Below, in pieces: positions 1 to 26,209 of a stretch of DNA of 64,000 nt; positions within the stretch are counted from its first letter, which is position 1, and the number at the start of each line of letters is the position of its first letter. The notes below the pieces were generated by a model. It was not told where the DNA came from, did no database searches, and saw only the letters and a list, made by a program, of their open reading frames with translations. Position numbers and translations under genes: made by a program. The DNA is from Pyrus communis (taxonomy: Eukaryota; Streptophyta; Magnoliopsida; Rosales; Rosaceae): NCBI RefSeq assembly GCF_963583255.1, contig NC_084807.1:1440872-1504871 (forward strand), read 5' to 3'.

Positions 1-313
1 TTTATCTCATATATACCAAGGAGTACATTACCCATGTAAAGTGACATGTCAACATAGTGAGTACAATGCCTCCAAACCATTATTCAAGATGTGCTCAAGG
101 ATCAGTGCTTATATAATTGGAGACAAGGATTTAATAGTCCACTCGTCTGTATGCACAAGTGGAAAGAGTAAATCTCTAAACTCATGAAATTTTATAGATT
201 TCTATGAGGAGTGTTCTGCACTGATGAGGATTTAGTCGAGAAAGTGTAATCTGTGTATTATGCTTCTCTTATGTAGTGGATCCTGCCCTCAAAATACGTT
301 TTCCAGTAGGAAT

Positions 314-510
314 GATTACTTTATCAAATCATGCAATATATCAATGAGTTTACAAGTTTCAGAACACGTTCCACGCTTGTGTTCAGAATTGACAGTAAGA
401 GAGAACCAATCACCAGTCCTGGATTTATTGTAACAATGTCGATTCCGTTTCTCTTTTGCAAACTTCCAGGCAGCTTCCTCAGCCAAGGTCCTTGAAATCG
501 GATACCAAAG
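314..510 (-). pseudogene. CAD/CCR-like short-chain reductase exon relic (frameshifted)
   Basis: Read on the minus strand, an AG acceptor (CAACAG) precedes a stretch beginning LWYPISRTLAEEAAWKFAKE. This matches the conserved exon of plant cinnamyl-alcohol-dehydrogenase-like, cinnamoyl-CoA-reductase-like and phenylacetaldehyde-reductase-like NADP enzymes (the YxxxK-type region). Right after KEK the frame is lost; the family sequence continues in another frame as GIDIVTINPGLVIGSLL and ends at a stop near 314. I could not find exons for the N-terminal Rossmann fold or the C-terminus on either side, so this is an isolated broken exon and not a working gene. The family assignment is from recognition of motifs. 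Confidence 0.6.
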
Positions 511-1259
511 CTGTTGAAGGAAAAATCCTAGTAAACACAATGATTATGCACTTAAAGCATGAAATATTTAACTCTTACACAATTAAGATTAGTCATTTAC
601 TTGAGGGTATGCCAACAACTAGACCAGAGCCAACAAAAGATGAGCATCATTTGTGTCACGACAAATAATTATTCGTTTCAATTTACATCTAAATATGACA
701 TAACAAGCTAAAAAACCTAAAAGAGATCAAATTTAAGCACATTACAAGGTGAAGTAACAAGTAATGCATCTTGGGCAAAGCCTATTTTGTAATTAAAAAT
801 AGGATGAGAAGTGCACATCGGTGACGACTCGAGTTCCCTCTCCTCCTTTTCATAACCCTAGTCACTATTAATGTCGTTGCCCAGTTGCCTCTCAAACTCA
901 AGAGATTTTTCGATATGTAAGACCTGATACATTAAATGTCATAATACAATTTGTGAAAAAATTAAATAAAAAAAAAGTATACCGATGTGTTTTTGACACA
1001 CTGAAAATTTATCCTCAAACTCACCCTTCCAACTTTGGTGATGGACAAAAAATCCACTTCTCCCTCCGCATTCCATCCAGCATTATCCCAAAAGTCCCAC
1101 GCTCCCTTTCCACGCGCGAAGGCCACTTTCGCTCCCAAAATTCCGTTACTACCCGCCATCCAAAGGCGCAAAAAAATTCTCAGCCCTCCAACCAAAGTAT
1201 CTCCATCCTGCAAAACTCCTCCCTTCTCTCTCTCTCTCTCTCTCCCCTCTCTCTACACA
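511..1259. other. Intergenic region upstream of the UPF0114 gene
   Basis: No supported gene. The last 100 bases are pyrimidine-rich and include a CT dinucleotide run at about 1227-1250 just before the start codon at 1260. This is typical of a plant 5' leader. Confidence 0.5.
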
Positions 1260-3317
1260 ATGGCTCTCTTCACTTCGATCTCCTCCTCAACCCTCTGCCT
1301 CTCCGCCTCAATCCATCCCATCGGGCCGTCGAACACCTCTAAACGGTTCTCTCGTCCCATCGCCGCTTCTTCTCTGAGCTCCCCACCGTCTCCGGAATCA
1401 AAATCAACGGCCCCAAAACAAACCGTAGTCTCCTCCTCCACTGAAACTTCACCAAACCATTTTAATGGTGCGTCCTCTAGACCCCCCGAGCCGGCGGGCT
1501 TCAACTACGCCCTTGCCAACGGCAACCCCTTTGTCCGGTTTGCCCGTGCCGCTGAGTCTTCCATTGAAAGGGTAACTGAATTTTTAATTTGTGTATCAGT
1601 CACTGTACTTGCTTCTTAATTGTTATATTGGGATTTTTGGAATTTGGATGTGACAGAAAGAGTGAATTTTCCTCTTTCTTTCTCTCATTTTTGTAGTTGC
1701 AGAGGAGGTTCTTCTTAATTTAGGGGCCGTTTGATACCATTTCGTTTACAGTCTTCGATTATGTGACTTTTTTCCGCCATAGCTTGTGTTAATTTTTTGA
1801 TGTCACGTTGGGGTTCAAGTATTCTCTAATGAATTTCTTTCACTTTGATTAAAAGAAAAATAACAGAGGAGGGGTTTGGATAGCTTGGAGGTCCTAGTTG
1901 TGAATTTTTCGATAATTGACGGATTAGTGTTTAACAGATTACTGCTAAGAAATAAGAAGAATCAATAAGTTAGTCCTACTGAAGCAAATGAACTCGTAGT
2001 TTCGTTCGAAAACTTGGGAGGCAATCCCTCTTGAGGCTTAAAAGAATCATGATTGTTAACAAATACTGTAAGCGGTCTAGCGTGTATAAACAGCCTATGG
2101 GAAACTAAATATGGCTAGGAAACTACCAATATGTCATTTACCTCATGTTCTGTTTTTGGTTTTTTGTTATAGGTACCAACTGTAATAGTTGAGAAACTTG
2201 TGCAATTTTTTTTCTTTCTGTTTAATTTTTTTTTTTTTAGCGTATAGCAATCTGTTCTAAGCATTCTTTACGTGTCCATTGTTGAACAGACAATATTTGA
2301 CTTCCGGTTTTTGGCACTGTTTGCTGTTGGAGGTTCGTTGGCTGGTTCGTTGTTGTGCTTTCTCAATGTAATTTCTCTCTTCATATTGTATATTCCTACC
2401 ACGAAAATGTCTGACTACAATTTTTATATTACTACACATAATGTATGACTACTCTGTACATATACTACATTTGAATCTGCAGGGTTGTGTTTATATAATG
2501 GATGCGTATAAAGTTTACTGGACTAGTTGTGTCAAAGGGTATCACACTGGACATATGGTTCTACGACTTGTTGAAGCTATCGGTATTATTTTCAGAATCC
2601 TATTTCTAGAATTGCTTTATGTTTCTGTTTATCGAATATGCTTTCAAAAGATAAATATTGTGACTTCTGCGTAAGCAGCATAAGTCACTCCTTTCTTAAC
2701 ATGTTAAAACTCATCGTATGATGTCCATATTTCTATGTTTATTTTCATTGGTATAGTCTTATATGTTGATGCAAATCTTCCGATGCAGATGTTTACCTTG
2801 CTGGGACTGTCATGCTAATATTTGGTATGGGACTGTATGGATTATTTATCAGTAATGTCCCTCATGACGTGCCTTCCATTGATGATCGTGCTCTTAAGGG
2901 CTCTTCTTTATTCGGAATGTTTGCTCTGAAGGTAAGTTTGCTTCCCTTCCATAGTAAGTATAAGCGGAATTCACATATACATTTCTCAAACCTGGATAGA
3001 TATATATTAATAGATGCTAAAACAATCTTATTGTATCAGAACTATTCTGGGTCTGTATTTTACTTCTTATACAACATTACCAAGATACGTGGATTCTGAT
3101 TCTGCAGGAGAGGCCTAAATGGATGAAAATTTGCTCACTTGATGAACTGAAGACGAAGGTGGGACACGTCATTGTTATGATTCTTCTTGTTAAGATGTTT
3201 GAGAGGAGCAAGATGGTACAGATAACCACTGGTTTGGATCTGTTGAGTTATTCTGTCTGTATTTTCCTGTCTTCAGCTTCTTTGTACATCCTTCATAATC
3301 TGCACAAGGAAGGATAA
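1260..3317 (+). CDS. UPF0114 family membrane protein, plastid-type leader
   Basis: Five exons: 1260-1571, 2290-2367, 2483-2582, 2789-2931 and 3108-3317, all with GT-AG introns. Together they give 843 nt, or 280 aa. The first ~90 residues are rich in Ser, Pro and Thr with few acidic residues, as in chloroplast transit peptides. The rest is the UPF0114 (YqhA-like) domain with several hydrophobic segments: around FDFRFLALFAVGGSLAGSLL, LAGTVMLIFGMGLYGLFI and LLSYSVCIFLSSASLYIL. The ER-P-x-W and LKTKVGHVIVMILLVKM blocks are characteristic of plant members. The biochemical role of the family is not established; a plastid envelope or thylakoid membrane protein is my inference. The start is the first ATG after the CT-rich leader and gives the transit-like N-terminus. 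Confidence 0.88.
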
Positions 3318-4092
3318 GGCTTTCATTCAAACGCATTATGTATAGCATATAGTGTATGTTAGCTCACACCTTCAAGTGAATATACGTCTTTCAAATTGAA
3401 ATCAAAGTTTCACTATTTTGATATCGACTTCCATCACTGGGCAAACCCTCCATGTTTGATGCATGCAACTTATGGAGATCAAATAACAATTCCTAATTCT
3501 TACTGTTATTTCATGCACGATGAACCTCGAGGTAGACTCATTTTGCAACAATTTATCCAAAATTAAAAAAGGTCCTAGCGGAACTTAAGGTGATATTCCC
3601 CAGTCTTAGACGATGACCGCTGCAGTACAATTGTATAACTTGATCCATAACTTTGAAGATTTGATTTTGCAAGGGTTTTGCATAGATAATGTCGATACCA
3701 GCTTGAGTATATGTTTTGATAGATGAACAGAAAAAGTGCAATTGGACTCTTGCAACTTGCAGAGCGTCATTGCTTCTTACCTTCTCCTTTATCGATCGAG
3801 GCATGTAGGTAAGATTTTCTACTAGCCTTGCATGCAGGGGTGTCTCATGTGAGCCGGCTAGATTGTCGTTTTTGTTGTAAACATGCTGTTTCTATCGTTC
3901 ATCAAGAATAATGTTCAAGTTCGTAGCTAGATGTTGCTTGTAACACCAACATTTGATAGAGTTGTTAACCCTGCTGGGAGTTCAGGAAAAGAATTACCGA
4001 TGCAATAAAAAAAGGCGACCCCTTCTTCTTGTCTTGTTATGTTAGGTACATTTCTCTATCTTCATATTTTGTTCATCAAGCAATAGGAAAAA
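3318..4092. other. 3' flank of the UPF0114 gene and sigma pseudogene
   Basis: No gene supported. It contains the presumed 3' UTR of the upstream gene and AT-rich DNA up to the C-terminal stop of the minus-strand sigma factor pseudogene. Confidence 0.4.
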
Positions 4093-6972
4093 TTATACAA
4101 TATACAATTTTAGATTGTTGAAAGTACTAGTATGCTTTAACTTTGATAACGCAATTCCATTAATCTGATTAATCTGTCGAACCTTCTCCCTTTAAAGCTT
4201 TAACAATCTTCCTATCTCCTCAAAGGACTTAGGGGTCTCACCATTGAGTCAAAAGTGTAATCTCAATACATATGCTTCTCTATTGCTCAGCTTCTTCAGA
4301 AGCTTCTCGACCTCCTGCTTCATTAGCTGTTTTGTAAGCATCTTTTCAGGTATCATCTCCTCTGGCCCTTGCATGATCTCCTGCAGCAGAATGCGAACTA
4401 ATATATTAAGATCAACTAATGAAGCATATAACTGATGCCCTTTCCATTACCGTTTGAGCAGCTAATGGAGCATAGGCGTGAAAGCAAACATTCACTAAAG
4501 TGGAAACAAAATTCAAGAGACAGACCTGCAGTGACATGCAACCTCGAAAAGTTACCACTCGATCCAATGAAATCAGCGGTCTGCTCCTGTCGCAAACAAG
4601 ATTTACAGTTGTGGCAGGCACATTGACCACTTCAGCAATTTCATCATGAGTAGGCAGCCGCTTGAATCTTTGATTGAAGGAATTTTTAGCTTTTGTAATT
4701 TTTGCCATCATACCGCATATGTTTACCTACACAAATAAACTAACCATACTTCTGTAATCTTTCAGTCAATGCATTTCTATCAAAGTTATCTGGCAGGAGT
4801 CGCATAAAAGAGAACTATTTAATTACGTCACTAATATAAAATCTATAGCTCGGTGATTAGGCAACCTCAATCAAAAAGCGGAAGGGAACTAAATGCAACT
4901 GTTTAAGAACAATGGTTCGTTAGGTTAGCTTCTCACTGGTAATCTGATTATTCTAGACTTGTTGTCTAGGGCTCTGATAATAGCTTGCCTGATCCACCAG
5001 TCGATGTACATTGATAACTTCCATCCTCACTCATGATCAAACTTCTCTGCCCCTCAAAGAAGCCTGATGCTTCCTTCCTGCAGAAATAGATATTAGTTTT
5101 TTTGGAGCCACTTACGGAAAGTGTTGGACAGGAGTAAAAAGGTGTAGGAACCTGAATGAGGTCTTGAAAGCTTAGACAATTGCCTTGATAACTGCTGGAA
5201 ACAGAGACAATGAGTCCCCTGTAGCTCCTGATGATCCTTTCTTGTGACTCTCTTTTCTTACAAAGCACCTTATCTATACTTTCGTCTTCATTCCCATTGC
5301 CTTGGCTAACTGCTTTGAGGTCGGCTCCTGTTCTTCAGCTTCTATGACTCTTAATCTTCATGATTCTAATCTTGCTCCCTCCTGTGTCATTAAAGGCCAT
5401 TCATAGATGGAGAGCTAAAGTTAACTTTTCGGCATTAGAAAACTCTACAAACAAGTAGTTTGAGAACTGTTCTAAAACAAAACACAGTTCTAATTAAAGC
5501 TGTTCCTAGTAACTGCAATTGAACACAAAAAAAAAAAGCTGCGAACCAAAGTATAAATACAGATGAGCAGACTTAAACAACTTTTAAGGTTTATGCAAAA
5601 GCCATCAGTTGAATCATATCTGTCGCATCATTTACAAGGAGCAGCAGATTCGACGAAAATTAAAACAAGAGGACATGAATGATGCTTACTGTAGTGATCA
5701 TCATATACAACGTTTAACTGTACAGTTTAAGAAACATATGGTGTCATCTAGCATTAAAAGTTAAATGTTTGGTTCTACGATTACATATGAGATGAGAATT
5801 GCTTGCAATAGGAAGATGAGATGCAAGAAAGGCGAGCAATTAAACCATCTCTATCTCAAATATTGAACCCAACCAACCATTCTCCAAACTCAAATTGGAG
5901 CAACCAATGATTCATAACAATATGCAGTAGTCTAAATCGAGAAACAGAAGAACACCCATAAATAACACCGTAGAGAAACTAAATGGCAGTTAGGCTTTTC
6001 ACATGCAAGCGCATAACAACTTTACACCTTAGAGAAACACACTTCAAGTCTATACTTCAAAAACACACTACTTTTCAACAGCAGAGACACTAAAGGAAGT
6101 TCGTGCAGTAAGAATCAGTTCGAACATGGCAGATGGCTAACACAAAGGGCTTTTTCTTTAATTGGGCGCGTTGTAGGCTACATTTCAATGATGAGGAATT
6201 TACAAGTACCAAACTTTCAAGTAAATTAGATACAAATGAATCACAAAACATTAGATGAAGGGATTTGAAATGCGATACGTGATGATTCACAAATGACGAC
6301 TCCTTTCAAGTAGTCCATATGCATTCCCTTTAAACGTACCGTATTTACTCATCTCAGACCAAATCTTCTGCAGTGCATTTTAAACCAATTTAACCTACAT
6401 CCAAGTACTTGCAAATTCCATCTCGAAGCATAGCATAAGCATTTTTGTATAAAACTTACCGTTGTTAGGTTTTTGTATAAAACTTACCAGTACAAATTTG
6501 CAATAAAAGAACCAAGGAAAATTAGTACTTTGAGACTGAGACAGCATTCAGCTTCTTCTTTTGGGTTCAGATGCCCACATCTCACAAACCCAAACGACAA
6601 CTTTCCATCTCCAACACCCCTCCCCCTCTCCTCATCCAAACCCTCCAACCCTTTTCTCCTTTTCCTCCTCCTCTTCCTCCTCACCACCAACCCACCACTC
6701 CCATTCCCACTCTCCCTACAACTCCAAGCCTCCACAATCTCATCCCTCACCGCTGCAGCATCTCTGGCCGCCACCACGGCAGCCCGGGCCAGTGCCAGCG
6801 CCTCGGCCGTGGCTGCAATGACCAATGCGTCATTGGAGACCCAGTTGGCGCCAAATTTGGGGAGGAAGAGGGAGGAGGGAAGTGGAGTTGGAGAGGGTGG
6901 TGGGTTTTGAGTGGTGGGATTGGTGGGAGTGGAAGTGTTGGGAGAGTTGGATGTTGGTTTGGTGATGAACAT
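4093..6972 (-). pseudogene. Plastid sigma-70 factor (SIG family) pseudogene, all five exons recognisable
   Basis: Minus-strand exons: 6529-6972 (N-terminus, with VSNDALVIAATAEALALARA and an RRKRRRKRRKGLEGLDEE basic stretch), 5152-5381 (region 1.2/2.1, RESQERIIRSYRGLIVSVSS), 4937-5077 (regions 2.2-2.4, DWWIRQAIIRALDNKSRIIR), 4526-4726 (region 3, RLPTHDEIAEVVNV, ISLDRVV) and 4093-4380 (region 4, KLLKKLSNREAYVLRLHF, NGETPKSFEEIGRLLKL). All introns keep GT and AG. The reading frame is broken by a TGA early in exon 2, a one-base loss after MGMKTK (exon 2 is 230 nt where 231 is needed), two TGA codons in exon 3 (after SIRLL and after EKFDHE), and two stops in exon 5 (TGA after LRLHF, TAA after GRLLKL). 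An intact version would be about 434 codons and would direct the bacterial-type plastid RNA polymerase. Retained introns show a duplicated gene, not a retrocopy. I did not assign the SIG subclass. Confidence 0.85.
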
Positions 6973-7764
6973 ATGCTGCCGGTGATGGCCATACAGATTA
7001 TACAGTATAATACAGAGTCGAGTCGAAGTGTGAGTCATGGATTTTCTTTCTGGGATTTTCTGGAGCTGCGCGTTAAAATTTAATCTATCAGTTACAGGTT
7101 TATTTAAAAATTATAATGTATCAAATTTTAAAGATCCGGATCCCCAAATTTAATGAATTCGAAGTAGAGATCCGGAGAGGATCTCATTCCCTCTTTCGGG
7201 GGAGATATTTGTGTGTTTTGCCATGTTGGTCCGACGGAGAGGGATAAAGGAATTCGGTGATTAATTTTAGCTATATGTGGATGTCATTGAATTCAATCTC
7301 GATCATCGATTCAAATTTTGTCTAAGTTTATTTCTTTTGTTTGATTTTTATCAATTCAAATATCAAAAATAATAATATTTCACATGTTTCGTATATTATA
7401 TTTTATGTTTAATTTTTGACATTGATGATACAATGATGATAATGGTAAAAAAAGACTAAATGCATCTGTCAATTTTTTCAGACTCAAAAAATAGTATGAT
7501 GTCGTAACGAAGTCACTTAATGTTTTTATTTTTTATTTTTTTAAAATGAAATAAAATTACATTTCTCTCCAATTGCTGCGGCTTATAAAACACATACCCC
7601 ACTTTTTCTCTTTTGGCGCCAATTCTTCTCTCTTTCCCTTCCCAAATCCCTAGGTTTTTACTTACTTCCCCGACCCAAATCGATCACCACCTAGGGTTTC
7701 ACTGATTGACCACAAAACCCCCAATTCCTCGAAGAATCAGAAAGTAGCACTGCAAAGTTCAAGA
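6973..7764. other. Intergenic region between the sigma pseudogene and SMC5 (divergent)
   Basis: No gene. It holds the former promoter side of the minus-strand sigma gene and the SMC5 promoter. A short patch at about 7120-7200 repeats GATCCGGA-type motifs similar to the foldback elements elsewhere in the window. Confidence 0.4.
7584..7622 (+). promoter_or_regulatory. SMC5 promoter: TATA-like box and E2F palindrome
   Basis: TATAAAA lies at 7584-7590, and TTTTGGCGCCAA at 7611-7622 is a perfect palindromic match to the E2F consensus (TTTSSCGC on both strands). The palindrome is about 143 bases upstream of the SMC5 start codon. E2F sites of this kind drive S-phase genes in plants, which fits a replication/repair gene. 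Sequence match is direct; function is inferred. Confidence 0.6.
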
Positions 7765-21320
<13,556 letters not shown>

Positions 21321-22404
21321 AATAACAATTACCTTCCGATGAGGAATTTTCGTAATGTTGCACCCAGCTAAGCATGGCTTGGTACAACCCGTGTTCATCC
21401 GTGTAAATTAGGTCTACCCTTTTTGTAAAGTTGCTCGGATGAGGCTCTATGTCGAGTTCGTCGTGGAATGCCTTAGCAAAAGCCAAACATAAAACCTTTA
21501 CCTTGGAGGAGCGACGATTTGGCGATAATCCTATCGTTGTTTCTACTCGATATCAGGTGCATTGTATACTTTAAGATAACGTTTGATATCTCCAAGTCGC
21601 GTGATGTTTTCCGTGATCTTTGTATTTCAATCATCTTAGAAAAAAGGAAGTTATGGATCGGGGAAGTTGGGAACAGGTGAAGGGAAGAAATGAGAAGGAA
21701 TATGTAAGCACATTTCAGCGGTCGCAGTACCGTCACTAAGGCGCTTCTCTCTACGCTCGAATAGTAGCTGTACATTCTCTCAAACCTTCATTCTCCCTGG
21801 TGGCATGTTCCCGACGTCCATTAGCTCTGAAACTAACACAGTAAATTACCGGTGATATTTGCTCTTAGAACGATGGCTGTCTTGGAGGGTGACTCTGTTA
21901 GCTTTTCTGTATTTTAGCTTTTTTTTTTTGGATTATAACTTAATAGGAAGGAGAAATGATTCGTTTCAAATGATGGCTGGCTGCAGTGGCATTGTTCTCT
22001 GGTTAAACAACCACCTGGTCCCGACTCTCGACTGAGATCAATAGCTCGATACCTGATATACATCATATATATTCTTCCCTTAGTGTAGATAATATTATTG
22101 TTCAAAAAAAAATAAAAAAACATGGCATATACTTCGTGAAATTTCTCTCATTCGTAAACAAGAAACCAAAGTGATGAGTTGATAATATCGATCACAAAAT
22201 TAGTACATGGCCTTTCTCACTCGGTGTAGATGAAACTCGCATGCTCTTTTATGGTACAGACCTAACCAAGATACAAAAGTATCAAGGTCACCCCTTACTC
22301 TCCCCAGCCGTCTTTACGAACTACATTGGCAAAGATTCGACAGTGGCACCTTAAGAGGCTGAATGAACAATTTAACGACAACATGTACAGGTGGTTAGTG
22401 TTCT
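21321..22404. other. Shared 3' intergenic region of convergent SMC5 and PRPL1
   Basis: No gene supported. It contains both presumed 3' UTRs and short poly-T and poly-A runs. Confidence 0.4.
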
Positions 22405-25400
22405 TCAAGCATTTGTTGGAAGCTTGAAATCGAGCATCGCCCTTATATTTAACCGGATGGAAGGCCCCATCGACGAGCATATATGTGCACTCTTCCAGTA
22501 AACACCTTTTGCACCTGGTGGTTTATTTGCTTCTACAGATTTCTGCCAGGTAAAATATAAGTAAATTAAATTTCACGGCCAAGTGGGTGGAGTTCAGATA
22601 GCAATCGAAATTAGGAAATAAGGAGAAGTGAAGAACGTACAACTGCTGCTAGCAAGTTCACGAGAAGGTCTTCTTCAGGAAAGTCGGCTTTTCCAAACCG
22701 CAAATGAACTATACCAGTTTTATCTGCTCTATATTCCACTTTCCCCTGCTTGAATTCTGCTATGGCCTGAAACAGTATATGAAGTAGGCTAAGAAATCAA
22801 ATTCCTTGTACTGTTGCCCTGCCACATGTAAATCCATTCCTGTACTACCATGGATGATCACCGTAGGTTGTGTCAACTATATTTCTTTTCATTTGCCCTC
22901 ATCGTATTCATTGTATCAAAATTCATTGTATTCATATTGAATATTATACCCTCGTATGTGTGTCAGTGTCTCAGTTTTTTCTTCTTACGGATTTCCTCAT
23001 TTCATTATTCTTACTGTACCAGACATACATATGCATATGTGTAGGAAAGAACTAAAACAATAGCTAAGATTAAGGGTTTAGGGTAAGAAAGCATATTCAC
23101 ACAAGTGCAGAAAGGAAACAAAAATGTCGCAAAACAAACCATACCTGTGGTATATTAGGCGTGACAGTACCAGCTTTCGGATTTGGCATGAGCCCTCGTG
23201 GTCCTAGAATCTTTCCTAGGCTAGCAACCTGAGAATAGTAACAAAGATAATATGATGAAAAATTACTGAGATCATAATTTCCGGCCAATTAAAACCACAG
23301 AAGAACAGATACAAAAAAGAAACTGTGAATTGCTTCACGTTAAAGAACAATGCCTCTCATACTATGTGAAAGTTAAAAAAGTAAGCTGGTAGAATCATAG
23401 AAGCAGACCCGAAAATTCAGTCTAACTTGAGTCACTTTTTTAACTCCATATAAACAAGTCACAAGGAAAACCGGGCAGCACCTACTGTTTTTACATTCTA
23501 AATTATAATTATTTAGTCTTGGTGGGTGGCGTCTCATTATGAGATGTATATTGAGGCAATTTCTTTGTTCTTAATTTCACTTATGAATAACAAGGACTTT
23601 ACCGTATCAACCAAAGAATAATCATCCGCATCCCATCATGCACATCAGGATTTACAGTCAAACTACTATGAAGCTGACAAGTTATTTCCTGCAGCAAAAC
23701 TACTTTTTTCTCATTTCAATCATATGACCCTATTTCAACTGAAAACCAAACAAAGAACATAGCATTTTAGATTTGACCCAAATTAATTATTTTCATCTAC
23801 AGATGCTTTAGAAAATAAAAATAATTAACATACTTCACAGTACACTACACTAATTTAATTGAACAAGATAACGAAGGCAGCACCTTAGGCATCATATCCG
23901 GTGAAGCAATTAGCTTGTCAAAGTCCATGAATCCTTCTTTTATCTGTTGTATCAAATCATCTCCACCAACCAAATCTGCTCCAGCATTTTTTGCTTCATC
24001 AAACCTCTCACCTGCAGATATTGAAGAAGATAATACGTGACATGAAATACTATGAAACCAAAACCGTAAGATAACTTGTGCACAATGCCAAGAAGCTTAA
24101 AGAACATGAATATGTGTGCACATTATGAAAGGGAAAACATGAGAACCAGAATATTTCACTTTTTTTGGAAAAGTAGAAGACATTCAAACATACTACAATA
24201 TGTCTATTGAGAGCAACCAATAAATACCGAATGTACAAATTTATTAGATACAGCACATTTTTCATACTAGCTTAAATCTAGAGAACATATATCTGGAATT
24301 CTGTATATATAAGCTAAATCAAGCCAGTGATACATCTCCCACAACCTAAGTAACAAAATATCAAGACTAAAAAAAAAAATAAAACAACGTGCTCCATTTA
24401 TGACTACTTCCATTTGTTTTCAAAAAGAGTTAAGAAAATCTTACAATTCCTAAAACTTACAAAAGTTTAACCACTTTTGGACCCAAATGACCAAAAGATT
24501 GCCTTTTCATCAGGAAAAAAAAAATGTGAACAAAAATATATATTCAGACTACACCTTACAAAAGAAAAGATAATGCTCTGATCCAATTTGAAGTCTGATA
24601 CTAAATCATTGGAAAAAAAAAAAAAAAAAAAAAAAGAAAAGAAAGAAGTCCCCTTGACAGAAAATAAAAACCCACTTGAGCCATGCAAGCATTCTTTTTT
24701 CTGTTTTTCCAACCAAGGTAAAAGAATGAGAGAACAAAACCCCACTCAGTGAAGGTGTCACTTGTTTTCTCCTTTTAGGCTTAATTGGCAAACAATTTAC
24801 CTATAGAGAATTCAGATAACAGTTCAAGACTAATGGCCACCTGCCTACTACATGCAAATGCCGAAATTGCAGGCATAAATACAGTCCTCTACTTTTTATT
24901 CTCTAGGTTAAAATTTCCAACTTGTATCCACTCAGTTCAAATACGTGGTTTAATTTTTACACCTCCTTAGCTCATATAATGACAGATATAATTACTTTGT
25001 ATACAGAGGTGGGAAATTGAGAATCGGAACTACCTTGAGTAAGAACAGCCACTTTAACAGTCTGTCCAGTTCCCTTGGGCAGGTTTACCTAGTAGAAGAA
25101 TTCCACAATAAATGAACGAATATAATGTAGTGCTAAGCATTGATAAGACTAAACATATCTCTGACCGACAAGATCAGAAAACTCACAGTTGCCCTTAGTT
25201 GTTGGTCATTATATTTTGGATCAATGTTGAGGCGGAAATGGGCTTCAGCAGTTTCTACAAATTTCGTACTTGTCATTTCTTTCAGCAAAGCGATTGCTGG
25301 CTGCAGGTCATACTCTTTTTTGGTTTCCCTCAGTTTCTGAATTTCCAAGAACCTTTTGGACCTTGTCTGACATTTTAAACAGAAGACAATTGAACGCTTG

Positions 25401-26209
25401 AATCACTACCGAAATCTTGGAACAACGTAAAACTAGGACATTGCAGGAATATATCTAACAACATAAATGATAAACACAAAAATAAACCAGGACCAAATTA
25501 TCAAACACAACTTCGGGGCATTCTGCAATCCAAAACATGGAAAATCCGTCAAACTTTAAGGATGTAAATATCAAATTTTGCAGAACCAGTCTCTTCTCCG
25601 AGATAACGAAGTGACCTTAATTACTCAAATCAAATCCTTGACTTTTAGAATTTAAAGAACCATAACAAACAAGTATTCGCTGAACTCACTGATAATCTAC
25701 AAAAGAAAAACTAAATCAAAGAGCAATACATGAAATTTGAATCCCAGAACCGTAATCAAAACCAAAAGCAAGCAAAACCCACCAACGAGATAACCCAAAA
25801 AATCAAATTTCACCCTCAAAACAATGAAAAATAAGAACTTGCAGAAGAAAACCAGAAAAAGACTCACTCTGTCTCTCTTCAAAAGCAATGCAGCCTTCCC
25901 TTTCTTGGGCTTTGAAGGAACAGAAACAGCAACAGACCCATCACCTCCTTTCACTCCTTCCTTCTCGTCCACATCCTCCTCCACCTCCGCCTCTGCCGTA
26001 AGAGCCGCCGCGGCCACTCGGTGAGGCTCGGAATTGGCCCATTTGCTTGGTTCTCTCTCTCTCGGCCTTAGAGCGAGCGGGCAGAGGCAGAAGGTTTTGA
26101 AGAGCGGCTTGGGCTGGAAGGAGACGAGAGAGGGAGTGAGGTCATGTGGGTGCGCGTACGAGGAGGCGTACGTTAGCATGAGGGACGAGGGCGTGGTGCT
26201 TGTAGCCAT
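22405..26209 (-). CDS. PRPL1: Plastid 50S ribosomal protein L1 (uL1c)
   Basis: Seven minus-strand exons: 25868-26209, 25187-25366, 25034-25088, 23884-24011, 23145-23228, 22641-22766 and 22405-22542. They total 1053 nt, 350 aa. The first ~115 residues form a Ser/Ala/Pro-rich leader followed by an acidic patch ([17 protein letters not shown]), as in chloroplast uL1. The mature part carries the L1 signature: [38 protein letters not shown] and the conserved [20 protein letters not shown], ending [11 protein letters not shown]. It builds the L1 stalk of the plastid ribosome and acts in tRNA exit from the E site. ATG at 26209 is chosen because it starts the transit-like [12 protein letters not shown]; an upstream in-frame ATG adds 12 residues without that character. 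Confidence 0.95.

Noticed and set aside
953..1619. Overlapping open frames in several phases around the UPF0114 first exon
   Set aside because: They are shadows of the low-complexity leader and transit-peptide exon. Only the frame from 1260 joins the downstream UPF0114 exons.
6473..7083. Several long frames on both strands over 6473-7083
   Set aside because: The minus-strand frame containing VSNDALVIAATAEALALARA matches sigma factor N-termini. The others are low-complexity shadows rich in Pro, Ser and Thr.
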